DNA of 64,000 nt from Larix kaempferi (lineage: Eukaryota > Streptophyta > Pinopsida > Pinales > Pinaceae): NCBI GenBank assembly GCA_027924585.1, contig BSBM01000809.1, positions 3,055,001-3,119,000 on the forward strand, read 5' to 3'. The notes beneath the pieces are model-generated. The model saw only the letters and a program-made list of their open reading frames with translations. It was not told where the DNA came from and did not search any database. Position 1 is the stretch's first letter. Each line of letters begins with the position of its first letter. The position numbers and the translations under genes were made by a program. Below, piece after piece: positions 46,271 to 56,449 of this stretch.

Positions 46271-47546
46271 TGATCTTTCCTACAATTCAAAATTAAGTAC
46301 ATGATTAGTAATACTTCATAATCATCAAATCATATTGACATGATAACCTATTATGCATACAGATATCATTTACATAGTTATGCAACTATTTTGACCAATA
46401 CTTTGGCACAACACTTTCCCATATCTTGTATGCATACAGTGGCTATCTAGATGCCTTCCATCTCTACCAAAACATACTATCGAGAGTGTGCACAGCTCTC
46501 AGCATGTCAGCAAAGAGGTTTCATTCTAGACAAGCAACAATGGAATGTTTGTCCAACTTACCAATCATATGCATATTAGTAGTATACTGTTCAATGCTCT
46601 ATGAATGTTTACACTCAGCATGATATATTCTAGGAATACAAATATGCATACAAGCAATATCATTTACTATTTCAAATAACAACTCAAATACTTATCTTTT
46701 ATGTTTGTGTGGTTGCCTCCCGCTTGATCTTCTATATGTCTTTTGAACTTCTATTCATTTTGTACCACTGTGCATGCTCAAGTGTGCACTAGTGTCATCC
46801 TCATGATCTCATACACAAACATACATTCATTAGTATATTCTCAAAACATTCTAATTCTAAATAATCTTGAATATGTATAGTCATGATCATTAGTATTCAG
46901 GGTTTCAAGGAAGTCTTCTTTTACTCATGCATATTCTTGTTTGATCATAGTACTCTTCTGGTTAATTAAATCATCAAGACAAGAGACATAATATGCATAA
47001 ACCCTTGATTACTAACTTTATGAATAAGCATAACCAATCATACCAAGTATACTTATATAAGGGATCCTAACACAAGGTAAGATTCTAACTTGACATAAGA
47101 AAACATACCTGGATTAGTATACCTGCTTAGTTATGTACAACATACCTAAACAATCTCTTCAATGATTTAGAGATCCTGAGCTAGAACCTGCATGTCTCAT
47201 AGGTTAAGCATAATATAAAAAAGTCATACATACCTCGTAAGTAGAACAAAGATTATGGATGAGTCTTTGTCTTCATGTTGTCATGGTCATGGAACTTGAT
47301 TTGTCTTTTCTGATGTACCTGTATCTTGTTAGCAGACAACATCAACCTCACACAACACCATAATGCATTAGTACAATCATATAGCCCTAATCAATGAATG
47401 TCTTCGATCATTCACATGCATTCATACTGTTACTAGGGTGATAAGACAATTCTAACATTAATCAAGATTGTACTAATAAATAATATGAATACAAACACAT
47501 CATGAACTTAATCAAGAATCAGATTTCAAGACATACCTGAACCTCC
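46271..47546 (-). other. Copia-2 non-coding interior, part 1 (up to the Ty3 insertion)
   Basis: No ORF of note. Text parallels 23.05-24.43 kb of copia-1, for example CATACCTCGTAAGTAGA (near 47,231), ACATACCTGGATTAGTATAC (47,104) and the CTTTCCTACAA acceptor-like complement near 46,278. Minus-strand CAG|GTATGT donor-like motifs are kept. The interior resumes at 60,816 beyond the inserted Ty3 element. Confidence 0.55.
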
Positions 47547-47551
47547 TTAAG

Positions 47552-49106
47552 TGTTGGAGAGAACTTCCGCAGCATTTAGGAAGCTGCTAATTTTGGGAAG
47601 GATAACTAATTTTGGAAGGAAAGTACCAATTTTGGCGGTAAGACAAAGATATCGCCGTAGCGCAAATTCCGGCGGGAATCACGGCGATAGGTACAGAAAA
47701 GTTAAGAAGATGGTACAAAGAAGAGGCCGAAGGGAGAGCTCAACCACCGCAATGAAGGCGCCGAAGATGAAGAGAGGGTTCAGCTACCCTCATAAAGACG
47801 AAGGACTACAGTCAGCGTTGCTTGAACCAAGAAGAAGCGACGGGCCGATGCATTAAAGACTAAGGACTGCAGGAAGCGGCGACAAGACAGAAGGCGGCCA
47901 TGGAAGTACAGCCAGTTGACTGTAAGTGGTTAGGGTTGAGTCACTGTTGGGATAAGGCCCACAGTTTTGTAACTGCGATGAGACCTTCGGGCCATCTATA
48001 TATAGTAGTCTTTTTATAGGATAAGGGGTTGGCCACATAGTGATAGAGACATCAGGTAGATGCTAGTGTAGTCTTCTGTTGTTGCAAGTCTGGACATCCC
48101 TGAGAATACAAGGGCCGACCTGTTGAGAGAGAGTGCAATCCGCAGGGATTGCGAGAGGAAGAGAGTGCACTGTAAAGGCAAGAAGAGAAAAGAGGTCTAT
48201 AGAGAAGGGCTCCCACTGAGGTGGAGTTTCCCAGAAGACCCCTATTGTAAAGAGTGGAACGGAGCTGTGTTTATTCCCCAGAGTTGTAACAAGAACCGCA
48301 GTTCCCCTGGGCGTAGTCTTTGCCCTGGGAGTATCAATGTGCTTATCTAAGTAGCGCTATTGTAATTGTGTAGCCATTATTCTCATTTCACGTGTTTATG
48401 ATATATATGAATGCTCAATCTGTTATAAGTAATGTACATGGTCGTCAGTTAACTTCTGAATGATGTATAACGAGTGCGATAATCGTAGCTAACCTCTTTG
48501 CGAACTAGATACTTGTTAAACAGAGGTTAATGTGCGAGTAAGAACTGAATATGAGGCATGAATGGTTTAATTAGACATCGCGCAAAGTAATGTTCTACTC
48601 AGTTACGTGTGGCGAGGTATCAAGGGCCGACTTCAATAGTGAGGGTTAGGCTTGTAGGCTGAATGCTGTTGCTAACTGCAGTACCAGGATAAGGATAGCT
48701 AAGACCACCTGTTAACCCAGGAAGCGGCCATAGTTCGCTTGCCGCAGGAGCTAGAAGAGCCAGATATTGCACCTACGATATCTTGGGTATCGCTAGACGG
48801 TTTCACCTAGGGAAAGACTTATCGCATTCCCTGCGTACTGCGATAAGACAGAGGTGTAGCCGGAGTAATGGAATGAGATAGACAGCTTCTGTGAAAGGGG
48901 TTAAGGTGGGTGTGAGCACCCTGGATGCCTCGGAACTTGGCTGGGGACACTTGAGTCTCCTCCCTCCCATTAGAATCACTTCGGGTGAGACTTCAGGTTG
49001 CTTCTGTGACCTGTTGCCGAAAGGGCCAGTGAGCTAAGGGTTCTGTTGGTCTAAAAGATTACCGCACGCCCGGGTCTGCCCTGAAAGAGGGGATAAAAGA
49101 TCAACA
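47552..49106 (+). repeat. Young Ty3 5' LTR, 1,555 bp
   Basis: Begins TGTTGG and ends TCAACA. A TATATATA box at 47,997-48,004 is the likely promoter. Small ORFs inside appear identically in both LTRs and are not genes. Two transitions separate it from the 3' LTR (0.13%), implying very recent insertion. Confidence 0.97.
47997..48004 (+). promoter_or_regulatory. TATA box of the 5' LTR
   Basis: TATATATA in the 5' LTR; the identical motif is at 59,701-59,708 in the 3' LTR. It is the only strong TATA in the LTR, and its position would leave roughly 1.1 kb of R/U5 and leader. Confidence 0.55.
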
Positions 49107-49108
49107 AA

Positions 49109-49123
49109 TGGTTCCGTTGCCGG
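49109..49123 (+). other. Primer-binding site, tRNA-Asp-like
   Basis: TGGTTCCGTTGCCGG, two bases after the LTR. It matches the complement of the plant tRNA-Asp 3' end (TGGCGCCGTTGCCGG) at 13 of 15 positions. tRNA-Asp priming is known from Tat/Athila-type elements. Confidence 0.7.
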
Positions 49124-49141
49124 TTTGAACACATTGAGCTG

Positions 49142-49624
49142 ATGTTCTGTTGGCATCCTACCAAGCAAGAACTTAACCAGTGGGTTGAGTCAAAAGAAAG
49201 AGAGTTTGCTGCAAAAGAAAACAAGAATCCTAGACTGAGCACTGAGGCTTGGCTACAGAAGCACATTTTTACAGATCTTCACGAGATATTCTTCGTAACT
49301 TATGCTATTGAGTTATATGGTTGGTTATCAAAGCTTGTTGACAACAGCGGTGTCAAGAAGAGTCGCGAAGTTGTCTGGACAGCAGAGCTGATTCAGACCT
49401 TGAAGGGTGTCGATAACCCCATCTCACGCGCAGTAGACTTCTGGCTTACGAGTCTACTGGACGGCTTCATCACAGAGTTCGCGGTTGATCAGAGAAAGAG
49501 TTTCAGCGCAGCAGAACGGTACTTCTTCAAGGGTTATCGCGGTAAGTACCTAAATTCTCTAAGTCTGTCCATTAAGCAATTACTATATGAAAAAGGAGTA
49601 CTGGATATACTCTCAGATGAATAG
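49142..49624 (+). CDS. Leader ORF of the young Ty3 element, 160 aa, unknown function
   Basis: ATG at 49,142, only 18 bases after the primer site, and TAG at 49,622-49,624. The protein is compact and looks helical, with aromatic-rich segments (IFFVTYAIELYGWLSKLV, SRAVDFWLTSLLDGF, YFFKGYRGKYLNSL) and no zinc knuckle, signal peptide or clear membrane span. I recognise no family. Ogre-type Tat elements also carry an extra ORF before gag, so the position has a precedent, but I cannot claim homology. It ends in tandem TAG TAG, four codons before the gag ATG and in the same frame, which could allow reinitiation. The frame is also open upstream through the primer site. Confidence 0.75.
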   Translation: MFCWHPTKQELNQWVESKEREFAAKENKNPRLSTEAWLQKHIFTDLHEIFFVTYAIELYGWLSKLVDNSGVKKSREVVWTAELIQTLKGVDNPISRAVDFWLTSLLDGFITEFAVDQRKSFSAAERYFFKGYRGKYLNSLSLSIKQLLYEKGVLDILSDE

Positions 49625-49639
49625 TAGCATGATATTGTA

Positions 49640-52600
49640 ATGTCAGTAGACTCTGAAAGTGATTACGAGTATCTTGGACATACACGTAGTGGTAAAAGAT
49701 ATAGAGTCAACGAGTCATCTTCTTCTGAAGAAGACAGTTCAGATCACCCGAGACAGCAGAGTCAGAATCCTAGGACTCCTCAAAAGCCAGTCGAAACTCA
49801 GAATAATCCCGCAGGAACCCCTTCCAGTAGCTCTTATACAGCGAATACTACCGCTACACCCTCCACATCTACACAGCCGAGCGGTAGTCATACAGCAAAC
49901 CAGAACCCACCATCTAGAAGCAGAATGGGAGATGATATGAAGCTACCAACATTCAAAGGTACAGGGTCGGAGGACCCTGAGCAACACTGGTTCTTATGCG
50001 AAGCCATATGGACCATTAAGCAAATACAAGATGATAATGTCAAGCTTGTCCAGCTGGCCACCACATTTAGAGAAAGAGCATTAACTTGGTATATGAAGTA
50101 TACCACTGGCCATAACAGAACGCTTGCACAGGTTAGAACTGCTATGATTAAAGAGTTTAAAAAACCTAAATCCGAGTCACAATGCATAGCAGAACTTAAG
50201 GATATTAAACAATTGCCTACGGAGACGGTTTGGGATTTTGACCAGAGATTCAAGACCCTCATTGATCAGGTAAGCTTTGAGCTTGCGCCCCAACAGCATA
50301 AAGAATGGTTTATCGCAGCAATATTACCACACATCAGACTGCCGCTAATGCAACAGAAATTAAATACACAAGATGAAGCATTAGAAATGGCAATGAAACT
50401 AGAGGCTTCACCTCTAGCAGAAACTAGCACCGGTATCACTAATCTGCAAAATCAGCTAGCTAACCTCACCTTGCAGCTGCATGAAATTAAGAAAGGAAAG
50501 GAGGTTGCGCATGAAATTTGGTGTACTAAGTGTAAGGCGCAGGGACACAGTAAGGATAACTGCCCTGTCTTTGCTGACTATATCGCCAGTGGAGCTCCTA
50601 ATCCGTTGATGCAGAACCAGGGGCCATGGTGCGAGATTTGTAGAACCAGAGGACACAGTCCCCAGGAATGCCCTCTCCTCCAGAAATATGTGCAGACACC
50701 GAAGAACCTATATTGCAACTTCTGTAAATCTGTGGGACATGACGAAAACAATTGTAGAGCTTATGAGTTAATGATAGAAAGGAAGCACGACCTCTACAGA
50801 GTTCAGTCAGAAGCATCCGGACCAGCAGTACGTGCACAAACTGATCCGAATCAGGGAGGCCGTGGAGGAAATTTCAGAGGCCGAGGACGCGGAGGAGGCT
50901 ATGAATCTGGCCGTGGCCGTGGAACTATCACCTGTTATAACTGTGGAGGCACAGGACATTACGCTAGAGACTGTCAGAACCCTACTACAACGTGCAAGTA
51001 TTGTAAATCTTATGATCACACAATAGAGGAATGTCCCATACTGATAGCTAAGATCAAGGACGCCAAGCCAGCAACCAATCAGACTATCCAGTTTATCGCT
51101 GCTGAGCAGAACGAAACTGAACCACGGGTCAATATTGTAACTCGCAGTGGCCTCTCCACGAGCAACATATCGCAGGACATGGAAAAAACGACAGGAACGC
51201 AGTGGGTGCGCAAAGCTCCAGGAAAACCTATCCCACTTGATCTACAGAAGAATAAGGAGGCATTTCAACAAACTAAGACTTCCTTTGCTGAACAGACACC
51301 GCCCAGATCACTATTATTACCATCTCAGGGTATACCACGGAAACCACCGCAAGATGTTAGTACTACGCAGATACCACAGGCTAGCACATCTGGTAGATGC
51401 GACGAAGAGGAATTGACCGGGAGTGTACAGTCCTTCTTGCAGAGTTGTTTGAAGCTTCTAAGAAATGGGAAAGCTGTAGAGGAACTTCAGAAAGTTATTG
51501 ACCAATGTCAACAGAGCCCTTCTGTGAGCAATACACAGCGCACCATTCACCATATAATGGGCCATACAAGGACAGGAAGAGAGATGAGGCTCACAGCGCA
51601 GATCGGACTATTTGAAATGGATGAGGTTATCCTAGACTTAGGTTCAGAAGTAAATGTCTTGACTAAACAGACATGGGAACAGATGGGAAGTCCAAAACTA
51701 AGCAGATCCCCTATCCATCTCAGACTAGCTAATCAACAGAGAATATCACCGATGGGTCGCCTATCGCATGTCCCAGTGGACATTGACGGAGTTCACACAT
51801 ATGCCGATTTTGAGATTATAGAAATTATTGGTGACACCAAACCATATCCAGCTCTATTAGGTATTGATTGGGCTTTTGATAACAAGGCTGTTATCAACTT
51901 AAAGAAAAGGCAGATGACATTTGAAGATGCTCAAGTCCGGGTTATCGCACCATTAGATCCTTTACAGGGTCCTCGCTACATTGAGCCAATCAAAGCAGAA
52001 GAGGAGGTGCATAACATGGAAAATTTGTACCAAATGACTTCTAATCAGACAGACTACATTGACCCTACAGCTGATGGACATATTAGCTGGAGATGTGATA
52101 GCTCTTGCACATCAGATTCAGATGTTGGCTTAGAAAATTGGCAAAATAGACTCCACGAAGTCTCTATTCGCAGATGCGCATTCATGACTAAATCACTGCG
52201 ATGGATCGGGACAGAAAGCAGGTATATTCCAACTTTTGATGGATTAGCAGATGTCAATGATTTTTTGCAGCAGTTTGAACAAGAGATTCCTCAAGAGCAG
52301 AGGATGGAGGTTTTTGACCTTGCAGTTCGAGCCACACCTGCAAGATGGTGGTACACACACAAGGAACATATCGCATCATGGTATGATTGTAAGAGATTGA
52401 TGCGCATTAGATTCTCTAAAGAAAGAGACTGCACACAGCGGAAATATACAGGGGAGAGTGATCCCAGAACACACATTATGAACTGTGAACAGAGTTGGCT
52501 AGAGATTCCAGCAGAAGAATGGGTTCATTTGTTTATCCATACACTGGATACAGTTCCACGGAACTGGTATACAGAAACAGAGCTAAGAAAAGGAACTATC

Positions 52601-55600
52601 TCATGGCCTATTATGATTGAAAACTTCTTGGTCACGTTCAGTTTTGAATCTGAGCATCCAAGCATTGATCGGGCCTTGAAGATCATAAAGACTAAAATAT
52701 TCGAGGATTGCCTATTACCAGCGGATTCGCAACCCGAGTGGGCTATTCAGATGGAACATGCACTGGAATGTTACAACTGTGCACAAGACTCAAGCGATGA
52801 GGATGAAGATCCTCGCAGTATCAATATCGCAGAAACAGAAGGTATGCGTGAAGTTGAAGGTCCGCACTTAGAAGTCCCAGCTGTAACAGAACCAATCAAG
52901 ATCAGAAAGAGCAATATTGGCACAGAAACAGACCCTAAGTTTGCCTCTATTGGAGATTACTGGGATGATGAGACAATTGGCCAAATCACAGACCTATTAC
53001 ATGAGTATCAGGACCTATTTCCTACCAACTTTACAGAAATGAAGGGAATAGTGGGTGACCTCGGAGTCATGAGAATACCACTTAAGGAGGACGCTAAGCC
53101 GGTTAAGCAACGCCCATACAGGTTGAATCCGCGGTATAAAGCAAAAGTAAAAGATGAAATAGATAAGATGCTAGCAGCAGGCATCATTGAACCTGTTGAA
53201 GAAAGTGAGTGGGTTAGCCCCATGGTAGTACAAGAAAAGAAAACAAAAGGAGACATCAGGATCTGTGTCGACTTGCGCAAACTGAATGATGCATCGCTGC
53301 ATGACCCATTTCCGACACCATTCACTGATGAAGTCTTAGACAATGTTGGAGGACAAGAAATCTATTCATTTACTGATGGCTTTTCAGGCTATCACCAGAT
53401 AAGAATCCATCCAGACGACAGGCACAAGACCACATTTGCGACAGAATGGGGCTCCTTTCAGTATACGGTAATGCCCTTTGGTCTTAAGAATGCCCCAGCA
53501 ATTTTTTCTAGAGTAGTTGTTGCCGTCTTTAAGGAATACATCCATCAATTTCTAGAAGTTTATTTTGATGATTGGACTGTATTTGGACTAGTCAAGAAGC
53601 ACATAGGAAACCTGCGATTAATGTTTGAAAAATGTAGACAGCACCAGATTTCCCTTAACTTAAAAAAATGTATATTTTGTGCGCCTTTTGGTACGTTGTT
53701 GGGTCACATTGTGTGCAGACAAGGCTTGATGGTAGATCCTGCGAAGATCGCCATCATCGTCAATTTACCAGCACCTAACTCAGTAAAGCAGCTGAGAACT
53801 ACACTTGGTCATACTGGGTATTACAGAAAGTTTATCAAGGGTTATGCCAAGATTACCGCACCAATGGAGAAATTATTGAAGAAGGATATCAAATTCCAGT
53901 GGAATGAGGAATGTCAGAAGAGTCTTGACGCTCTAAAAGAAAAAATGGTTACAGCACCTATTCTGGTATTTCCAGATTGGAACAAGCCTTTTCATGTTCA
54001 TGTGGATGCATCTGGCATCGCACTGGGCATTATTCTCACGCAACCAGGTGAAGGGGGTATCGACCACCCTATCGCATATTCGAGCAGGAGACTGTCGACA
54101 GCTGAGAAGAATTACACCACCACAGAGAGAGAAGGGTTAGCAATGGTGTATGCCTTACAGAAATTTTGGCACTATTTATTGGGTGCCCCGTTCAAGATGT
54201 TCACCGACCATTCTGCATTAAAGTACTTGGTCAATAAGCCAGTGTTAGGGGGAAGAATATGCAGATGGCTATTGTTGTTCCAGGAATATGATTTCGAAAT
54301 CATTGTTAAGCCAGGAAGACTAAATGCAGGACCTGATCACCTGTCAAGGCTAGACTCAGGTGAAGAACCAAGTAATTTAGAGGACAACTTGCCTGATGCG
54401 CAATTATTCTCCATTCAGGTCGCAGATGAATATTATGGAGACATAATTCAATTCCTTACTACAGGGTGGGCACCACCTGAGTTTACCAAGCAACAAAAGA
54501 AACAATTAGTGGTGAAAGCAGCAGACTTCACCCTGATTGCAGGACACCTATATAAGTTAGGACCAGATGAAATCTTGCGCAGATGCGTTATGCCCCACGA
54601 GAAATAGACCATTCTTAAGGAAGCACATTCGGGCATCGCAGGAGGCCATTTCGCAGGGAAGCCGACCGCTCAGAAGATCCTAGCAGCCGGACTATGGTGG
54701 CCTACATTACATAAAGACAGTAAAGAGTTTTGCAGATCATGCGATATCTGCCAAAGGACAGGAAAGCCTTCCAGAAGAGATGAAATGCCGTTGCAACCAC
54801 AGATAACGCTACGCGCATTTGATAAGTGGGCCATAGACTTCGTGGGTCCTATTAACCCCCCAGGAAAACGAACTGGTGCAAGATATATAATTACAGCAAC
54901 AGAATACCTCACCAGGTGGGCTGAGGCAAAAGCAGTCAGGAATTGTGATGCTGCTACAGCAGCACAATTTATTTTTGAAAACATCATCACTAGATTTGGA
55001 TGCCCAGTGACTTTGATGAGTGATCAAGGCACACATTTTTTGAATAGCACCATAGAAGCCTTGACAGAGGAATTTGAAATACAGCACCATAAGAGTACAC
55101 CTTACCACCCTCAAGCTAATGGTACGGTGGAGGCTTTCAATAAGATATTAGAACATGCTCTTACAAAGATTTGTAACAGTCAAAGGGATGACTGGGACCT
55201 CAGAGTTAATGCTGTATTATGGGCTTACAGGACCACGTGTAAGAAACTAACAGCGCACACACCTTTCAGCCTGGTATATGGACAAGAGGCTGTTATGCCT
55301 ATGGAATACATCTTACCCAGTCTAAGGATTGCTCAGCTTACAGAGATGGCTGACTCTGATACTTTAGAAGAGAGATTGGCACAGCTGCTCAATCTGGAGG
55401 AAGACAGATTTATCGCAGGATTCCATCAAAAAGTGCAGAAAGCACGAGAAAAAGCTTGGCATGATAGGCATATCAAGAACAAAACCTTTCAGCTTGGAGA
55501 CTTGGTACTCCTTTATGACAGTAAGTTTATAAAGTTCCCTGGAAAGTTCAAAACTCATTGGTTAGGACCATATCAAATCCAGCAAATAACAGATGGAGGT

Positions 55601-55702
55601 GCTATACAGCTTTGTACTATGAGTGGGGAGTTTCTTCCTACCCTGATCAATGGCAGTCGGCTTAAGCTGTATCGCGAAGGCCATGCCACCTCCCAGTCCT
55701 AG
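49640..55702 (+). CDS. Gag-Pol polyprotein with one internal UAG
   Basis: ATG 49,640. The first frame is 1,655 aa to TAG 54,605-54,607, then 364 more open codons to 55,702 in the same frame. Order: Ser-rich N-terminus; Gag capsid-like helices (about 100-270); CCHC knuckles at C295, C331, C359, C432 and C452; an RGG box (about 400-428); protease with DLGSEVNVL (D666); two Gag-like modules (about 855-1,050); RT with YFDD at 1,308-1,311; RNase H with D1456, ERE and FTDHS. After the UAG comes integrase with EAH/GGH/SCDIC zinc residues, the catalytic D, D, E in [15 protein letters not shown] and GTVEAF, and a WLGPY module. No chromodomain. It supplies capsid, protease, reverse transcription and integration. 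Confidence 0.95.
52190..52790 (+). other. Duplicate Gag-like region between protease and RT
   Basis: Within Gag-Pol, residues ~855-915 ([20 protein letters not shown]... [10 protein letters not shown] ...RLMRIRF) and ~920-1,010 ([19 protein letters not shown]... [13 protein letters not shown] ...MIENFLVTF) each follow the retrotransposon-Gag pattern: F/Y-x-G-x-x-D, a helix, A/V-x-x-W-Y/W, then a hydrophobic F helix. The first Gag domain ([13 protein letters not shown]... ALTWYMKY ...MIKEFKKP) has the same order. The linker from protease (about 760-850) is acidic and variable. In Ogre-type elements this place holds an intron; here it is coding. Confidence 0.7.
54605..54607 (+). other. In-frame UAG between RNase H and integrase
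   Basis: The frame reads HEK-TAG-TIL and continues open for 364 codons into integrase. The diverged copy near base 745 has HEQEQIL at the same place, with Glu at the stop position. The following bases ACC do not match the classical CAA-UUA readthrough context. It is either a recent nonsense mutation or a programmed stop. Confidence 0.9.
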
Positions 55703-56449
55703 CCCAGAAAGGAAGCTAGTGGTGCAGATGTTCAGTGTAGTTGAAATGAAGCATCGCACCCTAAGGAGTCTACACCGGGAAATGCATCAGATAAGAATTC
55801 GCAGCCAGTTTTCCTGGTGGTTGCGACAATTTTGGTATGAGGCGAGTTTTTGGCACTTTCCACTTCCAGACGATGCGATATCTTATCGCAGAAGACAGAA
55901 GACAGATTGATGCGATATCAAATTTTGAATTGATCGGAGGGCTAGTCACTTCGCCATCTGACAAGCATTAACTACATGGCTGACAAGTATCTGTTGTACT
56001 AAGATTTGGCAGCAGTACGACGATTCTTCTAGATTTGGAGAATCCGATGCGACACCACTCCGGCGCACAGTTTCCCAGCGAAATTTCAAACGGTGTTTGC
56101 AATAAATAGGCGCGGGGTGCTGTCTTGTCTATGCATTAAATACCGCCAACGGGTCCAGTCACTGGTCCGTTGCCATTTGAAATTCCGCCTTATGATAAAT
56201 ACACGTTCTATTCAAAACACGGGGCTACTTGGTCATTTTCACTAAAAGGGTTGAGCGCAGTTGAGCCGAGCCAAGCGTATTCTTAGCAGAGTCCTGAGCA
56301 GGGAAACTAGAAACAGTTGCAGACTCTGACTTGCATCAAGATTAGCAATCATAGGAAGTCCAGAGTACCACAGGGGAAGGCGCCTCGCGCCAGACGAGCC
56401 TCTCGAAGACGTGTTGCAGAGATTCCAAAGGGGTGGAATTGAGTACGCT
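55703..56449 (+). other. Spacer between Gag-Pol and the 3' ORF
   Basis: About 750 bases without a supported ORF. TATA-like phrases AATAAATAGG (near 56,100) and TATGATAAATACACG (near 56,190) could serve an internal promoter, or the region could hold a splice acceptor for a subgenomic RNA. Neither is demonstrated. Confidence 0.4.

Noticed and set aside
47552-48350. Open frames of about 60-100 aa in the LTRs of the young Ty3 element
   Set aside because: They occur identically in both LTRs, overlap the TATA box and leader, and have no domain; they are chance frames in a young LTR.
56411-56449. GTG at 56,411 as the start of the 3' ORF
   Set aside because: Plant nuclear translation normally uses ATG; the first in-frame ATG is at 56,450.
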